DNA of 57,140 nt, from assembly GCA_946536315.1 (NCBI GenBank), contig CAMNEH010000004.1, positions 1 through 57,140 on the forward strand, written 5' to 3'. Position 1 is the stretch's first letter, and each line of letters starts with the position of its first letter. The notes under the pieces were generated by a model. That model searched no databases. It saw only the letters and a list, made by a program, of their open reading frames with translations, and was not told the DNA's origin. The stretch comes from an uncultured Clostridia bacterium. GTDB lineage: Bacteria > Bacillota > Clostridia > Christensenellales > Aristaeellaceae. Positions 32,657 through 43,400 of the stretch are shown piece by piece. A program made the translations under genes and the position numbers.

Positions 32657-34822
32657 ATGAAGCATCCTGAAATTGAAAAAAGGATTCAAGATCTGCTGGA
32701 CCGGATGACGCTGGAGGAAAAGGCGGGGCAGCTCAACCAGTCCGGCGGGTCGCTGGTCGGCGCGTTCGATCTGAGCTTTGAGGAGCTCATGACCATGGTG
32801 CAGGACGGGCGCATCACGGAGGAGGAAGCCCATAAAATGCTGTCCGACGCGAAGCATGACTGGCATGAGGACGATCTCCGGGCCGGGCGCATCGGATCGT
32901 ACCTCAACGTGATCGGCGCGGAGGAAATGAACCGCCTGCAGCATATCGCCGTGGAGGAAACCCGCCTGGGCATTCCGCTGATCAACGGCTTTGACGTGAT
33001 CCACGGCTTCCGCACCGCTACGCCCATTCCGCTGGCGGAAAGCTGCGCCTGGGATACGGACCTGTGGCAGCGCACCGCCCGCATGTCCGCGGAGGAAGCG
33101 ACCGCCGCCGGGGTGCACATGACCTTTTCGCCCATGGTGGACGTGAGCAAGGACCCCCGCTGGGGCCGTATTGCCGAGAGCGCGGGTGAGGACGCGCTGC
33201 TGAACGGCCTGTATGGCGAAGCGAAGGTCAGGGGCTACCAGACCGACGACCTCACCCGGCACGACGCGCTGGCGGCCTGCGTGAAGCACTTCGCTGCCTA
33301 CGGCGCAGCGGAGGGCGGCCGGGATTACAACCGGGTGGATATGTCGCCTCAGCGCTTTGAGGAAGAATACCTGCCTTCGTACGAACGGGCCGTGAAGGCC
33401 GGCGCCCGCGCCGTGATGCCCGCGTTCAATGACCTGAGCGGCGTGCCCTGCTCGGTGAATAAAAAGCTGCTGACGGACATCCTGCGCACGCGCTGGGGCT
33501 TTGACGGCATGACGATCAGCGACGCCAATGCCATCGCGGAGTGCATCAATCACGGCATCGCCGCCGACCGCCGGGACGCCGCGCGGCAGGCGCTGAACGC
33601 CGGAATGGATATGGATATGACCTCCGGCTGCTTCCTGGATCACGTGAAGGAGCTGGTGGAAGCGGGCGAAGTGAGCATGGACCGGCTGGATGAAGCGGTC
33701 AGAAACATCCTGCGGCTGAAATTCGAGCTCGGCCTGTTCGACGACCCCTACCGTTCCAGCCCGGAGCAGGAACAGGCCGCGATGCTCACTCCGGCCCATC
33801 GCGCCCTGGCCCGGGAAGCGGCGCAGAAATCCATGGTGCTGCTCAAAAACGACGGCCTGCTTCCGCTGAAGGCGGACCTGCGCATCGGCCTGGCGGGCAG
33901 CCTGGCCTTTGACCGCGACGAAATGAGCGGCACCTGGTCGGGCGGCTATCGGGACGGCGACGGCAGGAGCATCCAGGATGGCCTGGACGCCGAGGGCATC
34001 GCGTATCAGGCGGTCCGGGAGGATCAGCCGCTGCCGGACTGTGACGTGTTCCTCTGCGCCGTGGGCGAACGCAAGGCGGAGAGCGGCGAAGCCGCCAGCC
34101 GGGCGTCCCTGGACCTGACAGCATCGGACATCGCCCTGCTGAAGCGCCTGAAGGAAAGCGGAAAGCCCGTGGTGGCCGTGGTGTTCGCGGGCCGTCCCCT
34201 GTGCCTGGGGCCGGCGGTGGAATGCGCCGACGCCCTCCTGATGGCCTGGCATCCCGGCGTGGAGGCCGGTCCGGCCATCCTCGACCTGCTCATCGGCCGC
34301 GTGAACCCCTCCGCCAGGCTGACCACCGGCCTCCCGGCGGCGACCGGCCAATGTCCCACGCTCTATTACGATCATATCCGCACGGGCCGTCCCGCCGGCG
34401 TATTCAAATACACCAGCAAATACCTGGACGCGCCGGTGACGCCGCTGTTCCCCTTCGGCTTCGGCCTGAGCTACACCAGCTATCGGTACAGCGATATTTC
34501 CGCCGCGCAGACGTCGGACGGCATCCACGCGGAAATCACCGTGCGGAATACCGGTGACCGCGCGGGGGACGAGGTCGTGCAGTGCTATTTCCGCGATCCC
34601 GTGGCCCGGCGCGTCCGCCCCATGCGGAAGCTGGCGGCCTTTGAAAAGGTGGCGCTCCAGCCCGGGGAAAGCAAACGCGTCGCCTTTGACATTCCCAACG
34701 CCGCGTTCGCTTATTATGATCAGGAGATGAACCTGGTGACCGACGACGGCGTGATCGAAATCCACCTCGGCGGCAATGTACGGGATACCCTGCAGGCTGA
34801 CGTGGATTACCGCCATCCGTGA
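32657..34822 (+). CDS. Family 3 beta-glucosidase (BglX-like)
   Basis: 721 residues from the ATG at 32657 (AAGGAG 8 nt upstream). GH3 N-terminal barrel with MTLEEKAGQLNQ, DVIHGFRTATPIPLA, SPMVDVSKDPRWGR, KHFAAYGAAEGGRDYN and the nucleophile Asp in MTISDANAI. GH3 C-terminal sandwich and a fibronectin-III-like tail (TVRNTGDRAGDEVVQCYF). No signal peptide, so cytosolic, unlike periplasmic E. coli BglX. Hydrolyses beta-linked oligosaccharides. A TATAAT at about 32619-32624 may be its -10 box. Convergent with the YhfC gene (12-nt gap). Confidence 0.92.
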   Translation: MKHPEIEKRIQDLLDRMTLEEKAGQLNQSGGSLVGAFDLSFEELMTMVQDGRITEEEAHKMLSDAKHDWHEDDLRAGRIGSYLNVIGAEEMNRLQHIAVEETRLGIPLINGFDVIHGFRTATPIPLAESCAWDTDLWQRTARMSAEEATAAGVHMTFSPMVDVSKDPRWGRIAESAGEDALLNGLYGEAKVRGYQTDDLTRHDALAACVKHFAAYGAAEGGRDYNRVDMSPQRFEEEYLPSYERAVKAGARAVMPAFNDLSGVPCSVNKKLLTDILRTRWGFDGMTISDANAIAECINHGIAADRRDAARQALNAGMDMDMTSGCFLDHVKELVEAGEVSMDRLDEAVRNILRLKFELGLFDDPYRSSPEQEQAAMLTPAHRALAREAAQKSMVLLKNDGLLPLKADLRIGLAGSLAFDRDEMSGTWSGGYRDGDGRSIQDGLDAEGIAYQAVREDQPLPDCDVFLCAVGERKAESGEAASRASLDLTASDIALLKRLKESGKPVVAVVFAGRPLCLGPAVECADALLMAWHPGVEAGPAILDLLIGRVNPSARLTTGLPAATGQCPTLYYDHIRTGRPAGVFKYTSKYLDAPVTPLFPFGFGLSYTSYRYSDISAAQTSDGIHAEITVRNTGDRAGDEVVQCYFRDPVARRVRPMRKLAAFEKVALQPGESKRVAFDIPNAAFAYYDQEMNLVTDDGVIEIHLGGNVRDTLQADVDYRHP

Positions 34823-34834
34823 CCTGAACGGTCG

Positions 34835-35683
34835 TTAAACAGAGCAGCCGGCGGCATCTGCGTCTGAAAAACGCAGATGCCTGTACAGCCTGACGGCCAC
34901 GGATACGATCACAATGCACCAGAAGGCGCCCCATACCTCGACCGCCCACAGCGGCAGGACGCCTCTCTGGTACAGCGCCGGGAAGGTATCTGCCAGCATG
35001 TGCAGTACAATGGCTATCGGCAGGCAGAGCTTCCTTGAGCTGACAACACCGTAATTTACGATCACCGTCAGCCCGATATGCACGAGCATCGCCAGCAGAC
35101 GCTCAATGATATTTAACGCCATCATTGAGTCATCGAACGCGGCTGCCGCCTGGACAGACGGAAGAGCAGCTGCGGCGGTCTCTTCCGTAATGTTCAGCGT
35201 TTTGAGCGCATTTTCCGTATCTCCCGCAGAGAACAGGATCGCAACGACAAGATATAAAACCATGGCAGGCAGAAGAACCGCCAATATCTCGATTCCTCCG
35301 TGACCGATACCGTACAGAACCGCGTTTTCACGAGTGCGGTTCTTTTTCATGATGGTTTTCAGAACGATATATCTTCCACATTCCTCAAAAACCCCAGCCA
35401 TAATGATTCCATAAAAGACGAAAGCTACTGTGTTTCCGTTGATGAATCGGGAAACGGGATTGTCCTGAAGGATGCAAAAATAATGCACACCCAGCTCCAG
35501 CACACGGGCGGAAACAAGGAATCCGGCAGCTCCGGCAATGAGCCAGCTGATATTCGTCTTTTCTTTATGCTTTCTACGCCAGTAGATGAAGAAAAAGGCG
35601 GGGATCACGAGCATCAGAATGACTGTGATGGTCAGGGCCGGTACGCTGCGTTTGCCAATGACGATATTCTCGAACTCCGTCAT
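34835..35683 (-). CDS. YhfC-family putative intramembrane protease
   Basis: 282 residues, about seven membrane helices. YhfC/CPBP-like motifs: Glu100-Glu101 in GVFEECGR, the His-rich GIGHGGIE at 126-131 and a late LHMLAD. These correspond to the EE, H and H motifs of the glutamic-type intramembrane protease superfamily. Overlaps the upstream MerR gene by 4 nt (ATGA), so the regulator and protease form one unit. A perfect stem GGCATCTGCGT/ACGCAGATGCC lies within the 3' end of the gene (34853-34881). Confidence 0.85.
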   Translation of the reverse strand: MTEFENIVIGKRSVPALTITVILMLVIPAFFFIYWRRKHKEKTNISWLIAGAAGFLVSARVLELGVHYFCILQDNPVSRFINGNTVAFVFYGIIMAGVFEECGRYIVLKTIMKKNRTRENAVLYGIGHGGIEILAVLLPAMVLYLVVAILFSAGDTENALKTLNITEETAAAALPSVQAAAAFDDSMMALNIIERLLAMLVHIGLTVIVNYGVVSSRKLCLPIAIVLHMLADTFPALYQRGVLPLWAVEVWGAFWCIVIVSVAVRLYRHLRFSDADAAGCSV

Positions 35684-36408
35684 TCTTCTTTCACACCTCC
35701 CCAGACCTCTACACAGAAGCCTTTATGCCCGCACGCAGTGCAGGTCAGCTTGCGGGCCGCAGGGGTATGATTCGCCCAGAACGCCTCCTTCAGGGTGGGC
35801 TTGAACACCGTATGGCATTCCGGACAGATGTATTTGACATGGTTGAAGTAGTAACGGCTGACCAGCGTGCCCCAGACGGCGGCCACGAGCGCCCAGACGA
35901 CGAACGGCCACCATATCCCTCTGACGATTCCAAAAACAATGGAAAACCATTGCAACGCCGTGACCGGGATCCCGGTCAGGATCATCATCCGGCGCATTTT
36001 CTGCAGCTTTGTCTTGCCTTCCATCATGACGGCTATGTCACCGATGGATTCGAGAGAGAATGTCGCCTGGCCTTTCAGCCCGTTCTTCAGCTCACGCAGC
36101 TTTTCCAGCTTTTCCTGCTTGCTCGCAATAGCCTCCGAAAGCGCGCTCTCCTGCTGTTCGATCAGCAGGGATACCACCTTCTCGGGATGCGCTTCCTGCA
36201 GGATCTGAGCGATCGCGTCGATGGGCAGGTCCACCTCCCGCAGAAAACAGATCACCTTCATGCGCTTCAGATCGCTCTCCGTGTAGAGCCTTCTTCCGCC
36301 CTCGGACAGCTCGCTCGGAATCAGGATGCCCCTGGTGTCATAATACTGAACCGTCCGGACAGTCACCCCGCAGAGCTTCGCCAGCTCTCCCGTCGTATAC
36401 CGTGACAT
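35680..36408 (-). CDS. MerR regulator with membrane helices and zinc ribbon
   Basis: 242 residues from the ATG at 36408, chosen because GGGAGG lies 8 nt upstream; a GTG three codons earlier overlaps that site. N-terminal MerR winged helix (TTGELAKLCGVTVRTVQYYD) and coiled dimer helix to about residue 115. Then two hydrophobic segments (about 140-180) and a zinc-ribbon-like end with two CxxC pairs (CPEC, CTAC). A membrane-tethered MerR is unusual. It is cotranscribed with, and probably controls, the YhfC-type protease; its operator is at 36433-36475. Confidence 0.88.
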   Translation of the reverse strand: MSRYTTGELAKLCGVTVRTVQYYDTRGILIPSELSEGGRRLYTESDLKRMKVICFLREVDLPIDAIAQILQEAHPEKVVSLLIEQQESALSEAIASKQEKLEKLRELKNGLKGQATFSLESIGDIAVMMEGKTKLQKMRRMMILTGIPVTALQWFSIVFGIVRGIWWPFVVWALVAAVWGTLVSRYYFNHVKYICPECHTVFKPTLKEAFWANHTPAARKLTCTACGHKGFCVEVWGGVKEE

Positions 36409-36432
36409 AGTCTTCACCTCCCTTCGCCATGG

Positions 36433-36475
36433 ATTCTACAACATGACGCTGCGTCACAAGCAATCCATGACGCAG
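36433..36475 (-). promoter_or_regulatory. MerR-type promoter/operator with 19-bp spacer
   Basis: Minus strand -35 TTGCTT (36463-36458), 19-nt spacer, -10 TAGAAT (36438-36433). The long spacer is the hallmark of MerR-activated promoters. CTGCGTCA (36449-36456) and TGACGCAG (36468-36475) form a perfect dyad, and TGACGC-T-GCGTCA (36444-36456) forms a second overlapping one. Confidence 0.75.
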
Positions 36476-36508
36476 GGGGATTTTTATACTTTCTGTCAAT
36501 TTTTCCCG

Positions 36509-37234
36509 TCAGGCGTCCGCCCGCAGCAGCTTTTTTCTGATGGCATCCAGCACGGCGGGAGACAGTCCGTTCTGTTCAAAATAGTGGCCGACGCCGCCGA
36601 ACCGCTCCGCAAACAGCGCCAGAAAGCGCTCCATGTGGATGTCGTTTGCCAGGACGACGCGCCGGTCGACCTCCGGGTGCTGTGCCAGATACTGCTCCAG
36701 CCGGACGCGGTTATAAACCCGGCTGACGGTATAATCCTCCACGATGAGGGAGTGCCCGACATCGCAGGCCAGCAGCAGAAGCGCGGCGATGACGCCGGTC
36801 CTGTCCTTGCCGGCCGTACAGCAGAACAGTACGCCGGTGTCCGCTTCCGCGATATGCCGGAGCGCCAACGCCGCTTCGCGCTGCTGCGCGATTTGCAGAT
36901 AAGTGAAGGGGACCTCCTCCGGCGTGGCCGGCGGCACGCTGCCGGCGGTCACAGGGCAGCGATGATACACAAAGCCGTCCCTGCCGCTGTAGGCGCAGGG
37001 ATTTCTCTCTGTCTCGCCGTCTGTGCGCAGGTCGATGATGGTGGTGATGTTCCATTCTCTCAGCCGCCGCTCGTCCGCCGCACAGTAGGTGACGGGCGCG
37101 TCGCTGCGCCAGATGGCATTCGCGACCGTCCGCCCGCCTGCGGCTGTCGGAAAGCCGCCCAGGTCCCGGGTGTTGGCGGTGGCGGAGAGCAGGCTTTGAC
37201 AGCGGTTTGCGGTGTCCTGTTGATGGTGCATCAT
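36509..37234 (-). CDS. Tyrosine-phosphatase-like protein (PTP-like, Y_phosphatase3)
   Basis: 241 residues. The N-terminal NTRDLGGFPTAAGGRTV and IWRSDAP segments and the P-loop CTAGKDRTG (Cys139, Arg145, CX5R) are typical of bacterial protein-tyrosine or phosphoinositide phosphatases related to LipA/Y_phosphatase3. No signal peptide. GGGAGG lies before the ATG. It could dephosphorylate tyrosine, serine or inositide substrates; the neighbours give no clue. Confidence 0.88.
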   Translation of the reverse strand: MMHHQQDTANRCQSLLSATANTRDLGGFPTAAGGRTVANAIWRSDAPVTYCAADERRLREWNITTIIDLRTDGETERNPCAYSGRDGFVYHRCPVTAGSVPPATPEEVPFTYLQIAQQREAALALRHIAEADTGVLFCCTAGKDRTGVIAALLLLACDVGHSLIVEDYTVSRVYNRVRLEQYLAQHPEVDRRVVLANDIHMERFLALFAERFGGVGHYFEQNGLSPAVLDAIRKKLLRADA

Positions 37235-37268
37235 GTTTCTTCTGTTCCTCCCGTCGAAGCGTTTTTGT

Positions 37269-37394
37269 TCAGGCCTTCATGCGGTCGCAGGTGGCCTCGA
37301 TCTCCTCCTGCCTGGCTTCTGCAGCCTCCCTGTACTCCACGTCGCAGAGACCGAAATGCCCGAAGCGCTGAATCTCCAGGTGGCCGTCATTTTT
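37269..37394 (-). pseudogene. Possible C-terminal gene remnant
   Basis: Between the giant LRR gene and the phosphatase an open stretch of 41 codons runs to a TGA at 37271-37269, preceded by an in-frame TGA and no start codon. Its translation (HLEIQRFGHFGLCDVEYREA then a charged helix) looks protein-like, but I do not recognise it. It could be the tail of a gene deleted upstream, or chance. Confidence 0.25.
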
Positions 37395-37399
37395 TCAAA

Positions 37400-37421
37400 T
37401 GCCCTCCTGGTCTGGAGGGCA
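37400..37421 (-). terminator. Hairpin after the giant LRR gene
   Basis: Perfect TGCCCTCC/GGAGGGCA stem with a TGGTCT loop, 27 nt past the LRR stop codon on the minus strand. Only TTT follows, so termination is likely but weak. Confidence 0.5.
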
Positions 37422-37447
37422 CTTGATTTTGTGAATATGGATTGTTC

Positions 37448-40400
37448 TCAGGGATTGAGCGTTGGGATTTCATGATCCTTTGCCCATGTGTCAATGATTC
37501 CGCCTTCAGCACAGATGATGGTGACATTGGAACTGCCGCTGAATGCGTTATCAGCAATCTGCGTGACAGAATCCGGAATCTGCACATAGAGCAGTGAACT
37601 GCTGTTGGCGAACGCGCCGCTTTCGATCGTCGCTGCGCCGTTGGGAATCACAACCGCCTGTGCCGCTGTCTCAGCAAACGCCTCAGCTTCGATTGTTTTT
37701 ACCGCGCTCGGCAGACGAAGGATACTGGTCAGACTCAGCAGCGGGTCAACAAACTTATATTTCCACCGGGCATCTAACAGCGAAGCATTTCCTGTGTCAA
37801 TCATCAGATAGAAGGCAGCGTCTTCTGTGTCGTTATAGCGAACACGAGCCAGCCTGGAGCAGTCTTGGAAAGCGTCCGTTTCAATGGTCTGAAGTGTTGC
37901 AGGAAGAGATACTTCAGTCAGACGACTGCAGTATCCAAACGCACCATCCCCGATCGTGACTACGCCTTCAGGTATCTCGACAGTCGCCAGATGATAAGAA
38001 TCCCAGAAAAGCATATTCGGAATCCGCTCAAGCCCCGCGGACAGCTTGGCGGACACTATGCTGTTACACTGCTCAAACACTGCTTCGCCGAGATAGGTCA
38101 CATTGTTCGGCAATACGATAGATGTCAAACCAGAGTAGCGGAATGCGCGCTCATGGATACTTGTGACGCTGCTTGGGAGCGTTATGGCAGACAGGCTTGT
38201 CGTACTGTCAAATGCGTATGCTCCGATCGATGTCACTGAGTTCGGAAGTACTATTTCTGTGAGCGCTGTAAAGCCCCTGAACGCATAGCTTCCGATCGTT
38301 CTGATTCCTTCCGATACGACTATCTTTTGAACCGAAGCGGCATGGCCGTGCCACGGAGCCACGGCGTTTTCACCGAAATCGGGCATAGCTCCCCGTCCGG
38401 TGACTGTCAGCGTTGACCCCTCCACACTCCAGTGAACGGTTGATGACAACGCGCCTGAAGACGCTGCGGGATAACTGCCGTCACCGTCAGTGAAATGCCA
38501 CTGTGCCCCTGTCAGCGCGCTGTTGCCGGCCGCGATCACCATGGTTGCTGCATCTGCTGTAGACCCACGGTAAGTGACCGACGCAAGAAGAGAACAGTAT
38601 TCGAAGGCATTGGACCCAACGGTCAGCAGGCTGTCCGGCAAAGATATCGCCGTCAGCTTTCGGTTATAAGCAAACGCCTCATGACTGATGGCTGTTACGC
38701 TATCCGGAATATAAACATTGTCAAGCGTCCTGCAGTCCCAGAAAGCGCTGTTTGGCAGAGAAGTGATTCCGTTTGACAGTGTAATGCTTGCCAAGCTGTA
38801 GCAGTATAGGAACACACCATATCCAAGATTTGTCACTGAGTCCGGTAATACAACGGAAGTCAGCCCGCTTTCCGCGAAAGCTCGTTCGCTGATGTCTGTG
38901 ACATGTCCGGGGATCGACAGCGTCGTCATTTTACTTGTCCTGCAGAATGCTTCCATACCAATCCGAACTAAGGATTCAGGCAAAGAAACATCAGTCAGAC
39001 TGGTAAAACCTGAGAACGCCCTGTCACCGATGCTGGTGATGCCTGCTGATACAACGACCTGTTCAAATGCTGAAGCCAGGCCGTACCACGGAGCAGACTG
39101 GCCATAGTCAACATCAGGCATAGCGCCGCTGCCTGCAATCGTCAGCTTCTTTCCCTCCACCTGCCAGGTAATGGTTTGTGTCAATTGTCCCGAGGTCCCG
39201 GAGGGGATGGCGCCATCATAATCAGTACAATGCCATGCAGCGTTCGTCAGAGGGGCGTTGTTTGCAGATATTTGTAGGGCCATCGCCTCTGCGGCAGTAC
39301 CGCGGAAGGTCACATCCGTCAGTCGATTGTTGTTATAGAACGCGTTTTCTTCTATATAGCGCAGCGACTTTGGCAGAGAAACGCTTTCGAGACCGGTGCT
39401 GTACCGGAATGCGTCCCAACAGATCCTCTGCACATTGTCAGGAATCGTCAAATTCTTGAGGGCTGTACTCCAGACAAACATATTACCCGCGATTTCTGTC
39501 AACCCTGATGGCAGATTGACAGTGATCAGCGACTTACAATAGGAAAACGCTTCTCCGCCAATTTCGATCACCGACTCCGGCAAAGTAATCTCAGTCAGCC
39601 CAGAGTTATGGAACGCTCCGGCGCCAATGGTCGTCACGCTATCAGGAATATCAATGGTCTTCAGGCTTGCATTATTGCTGAAAGCATAGTCGCCAATGCT
39701 GGTGACCGTTGCAGGAATCAACACGCTGGTCAGATTGGTGAAGTCAGTAAACGTATACGCGCCGACCGTCTTGACGCCAGGCTCAATGATCAGCGTTCTG
39801 ATCATCGCTGAATACTTGTTCCATGGCGCATGGAAGGAAGAACTGCAGTCCGGCATAGAGCCCTTGCCACTGACGATGAGTGTCCCATTAAAGTCCAGCT
39901 TCCAGTCGAAATCAGGACTCAGGATGCCGTCAGAAGCCAGTGGATAACTGCCGACACTGTCTGAATATGTCCATGTGGCGTTGATCAGCGGGATGTTGTT
40001 CAGGCCGATGATCAGCTTTTCCGCTTCCGCCAGCGTGCCGTTGAAGGACACATCCGTCAGGCTGGCAGCGCCACGAAACGCACTCCCTCCGATTGTGTTG
40101 ATTGTTGTTGGAAGCGTGATGGACGTTAAAGCCTGGCAACCGGCAAAGGCAGAATTGCGGATGATACTCACGTGTTCAGGCAGTGATATGGACGTCAAGC
40201 CGGTATTGGCAAAAGCATGACTCGGGATTTCATCAATCCCGGAAGGAAGCGTAGCCTGTGTGAGACTGATACAATCGCGGAAAGCGGCATATCCGATGGA
40301 GGTCATCGTATCCGGAAGCGTCACACTCGACAGCGCGGAGCATCCGCTGAAGGCATATTCGCCAATGGAACGCACGCCAGAAGGAATCGACAGCGTCGCC

Positions 40401-43400
40401 AGTTTGTTGGCATTGTTGAAAGCATAGCTCTCGATCGTCGTTAATGTGCTGGGAAGAGACACGGTGGTCAGGTTGGTGTAACCACTGAAGGCGCTGTTGC
40501 CAATGCCGGTCACGCCTTCACCCACTGTCAGCGAGGAGATCGTATCACGTCTGCTATACCAGGGGATCAACCCGTTTGGCATCGCTCCTGTGCCGGTAAT
40601 ACTGAGCGCCGTGCCATTCAGCTGCCACTGCAGGTCGCTCGTCAGGAAGCCGGATGTTGGCTCCGTATAGTTCGCATCCCCATCCGTGCAATGCCAGGTT
40701 GCCCCTGTAAGTGCGGTATTGTTGCCACTGATGGCGATCTTACGCATCTCAGCCACTGTTCCAGCATAGTTGATCACGGAGACTGGCGTTCCGTTGAAAG
40801 CCCCGGAGTAGATGGCTTTCACAGACGAAGGCATGCTGATGGTTGTCAGTGCCGAATTGTTGGCAAAGGCTGATGCGTAGATGACGTTGACCCCATCGGG
40901 AATGGTCAGGGTGGTCAGGCCCGCATTGCTCAGCATATATTCAGGAATTTGAGTAAGGGCTGAAGAGATCGTGAATGCTGTCAGATTCCTGCAGCCGCTG
41001 AACGCGCTTCTTCCCACGGATTTCACAGAATCCGGAATTGCGAGCGTCATAAGAGATGCGCAGTTGTAGAACGCGTATTCTCCGATCGACCGCAAATGGC
41101 TGGGCAATGTTACACCGGTCAGGTTGCTGCATCCGGAGAGAGTGCTGTTCCCGATCGAGATCAGGGATTCCGGCAAGTCCACGGAGGTCGCCTGACTGCA
41201 GCCACTGAAAGCGCCTTCGCCGATACCACGTACGCCTTCCGCCAAAGTGATCTTTTTGATGCTCTTTCTGTTCACGTACCACGGTGCTGCCAGTTCATCA
41301 GAGAAGCTGGGAATGACGCCGTTACCGGTAATTGTCAGCTCTCCATTCTGATCCAGGATCCATGTCAATCCCGAGGTCAGTGTGCCGCTCGTAGCCGCCG
41401 GATACGCGCCCGTGCGATCCGAGCAATGCCAGGTCGCCTGAAGCAGCGGCAGGTTGTTCGTTGCGATGTTGATGCACGCCACGTCGTCCATCGTCCCGGC
41501 ATAATGCACCTCTGCGATCGCCGTATTGCCGAACGCGCCGTTGTGAATACGTGTTACGGAAACCGGGATCGTGACGCTTGTGAGTGATGCGCAGTCGTTG
41601 AAAGCACTATCATTGATGGTCGTTACACGGTTGGGGATCGTCACCGTTTGAATCCCTGCGCCCCTCAGGAAGCTGTCAGGGATCATGGTCATGCTGCTCG
41701 GAAGAGTGATCTGAGTCAGCGCCGAGCATCCCGAGAACACGCCATCGGCAAAGCTGACTCTGGCGCCCGGAAGCGTGATTTGAGCCAAGTGGGTGCAATC
41801 GGCAAACGCATAGCTTCCGATCGAGGTCACCGATTCGGGGACCGTGATTGACGTCAATGCATGGCACCCGCCGAATGCCCAGGCGCCGATCGTCGTCAAA
41901 GAAGCGGGAAGCTCGACCGAAGTCAGGCTGGTGCAGCCATAGAACAGGTAGCTGCCGATGTTCTGGACGCCATTTTCCACCACAACACTGGTGATCCTGT
42001 CCTGGCTGGCATGCCACGGCACGGAGAAGCCTGTCGAATAATCCGGCATACGGCCTTCGCCATAAATACGGAGATTTGTCCCGGACAGCGACCAATAAAC
42101 CGCCGTTTCGAAGTTGCCTTCGCTGTCCATGCGGTAATGCCAGTGCGCCTGAACCAGGTATTCATTGCCGTCGCCAATCGGCATCAGCTTGGCCTGCTCT
42201 TCCGTTCCGCCAAAGTAGACATCCGTCAGGCTATAGCAGTTGCTCAGCGCATAAGCGCCGATCTCTTCAATGCCGGCCGGCAGCGTGAGTGATGTCAGGC
42301 CGGTACAGCCGGATAACATCGCATCGGGAATGGCCGTCACCTTTTCAGGCACAGCGAAGCTCATGAGACTCGTGCTATTGGCCAGGGCATAGCTGCCGAT
42401 GGACTCCACGCTTTCCGGCAAACTGATGCTCGTCAGCATCGGCATATTGCTGAAAGCGTTGTCTGAAATGGAGGTCACGCCTTCGCTGACGGTCAGCTGC
42501 GTAATCTGATCCTTGTAAGCGGTCCATGGCGCAGGATTGAGGGTATCAAAGGTGCTCATTTCGCCATCACCGGAGATAGACAGGCTGCTGCCGTCAAAGT
42601 TCCACTGCATGCTGCTGCCGCAGATGCCTTCGGTGGCGCCGATGCCGTTACTGTCGCCGTCGGAACAATGCCATGTTGCTGACCCTATGCACGTATTCTG
42701 TGTTTGAATCTTGATTGCCTGTGCCATCGCAGATGTGCCAGAATAATTGACTTCGCTGATATTACATCCATCAAAAGCACCGCTGCCGATTTCCTGCAAG
42801 CTCTCAGGTAACGATATCACTGTCAATTGAGTACAATAGGTAAATGCCCCACTGCTTATTTGCTTGATCCCTTCCGGAATCTCAATTGAATAGATTCCCG
42901 TATTCCATCCAAATGCTGTTGATTCTATTTCCGTTCTTCCGCTTCTTATAGTGAGTTCGGTAATCCCTGCGCTGTAGAAGGCTGATGATCCAATCGTTTC
43001 AACCGATGCAGGTATGATGATTCTACCCAGCCCGCGGCAAGCATTAAATGCGTCATTTCCAATACTCACGAGGCTTTCTGGTAAAGATACATTGTTTAGA
43101 CTGTTACAGCCGCTAAAGGCGTTGGAGCCGATAGTTGTTACTCCTTCTTCGATTGTCAAAGTGGTGATTTCCAACTTTCGCATTTCCCATGGCGGCGGAT
43201 TATTGCCATCATAATTATCCATCGCCCCTTCGCCGCTGATCGTCAATATCCCTTCTTGGATACTCCAAGTCAACGAATCCCCGCATTGACCATTCAAAGG
43301 ACCGATGCCTATTACATCCTTATCAGAGCAATGCCATGTAGCTGACCCTATGCACGTGTTCTGCGTTTGAATCTTGATTGCCTGTGCCATCGCAGATGTG

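Noticed and set aside
32624-34816. Minus-strand ORF of 730 codons antisense to the beta-glucosidase
   Set aside because: Same shadow effect; the plus strand has a full set of GH3 motifs and a good ribosome site.
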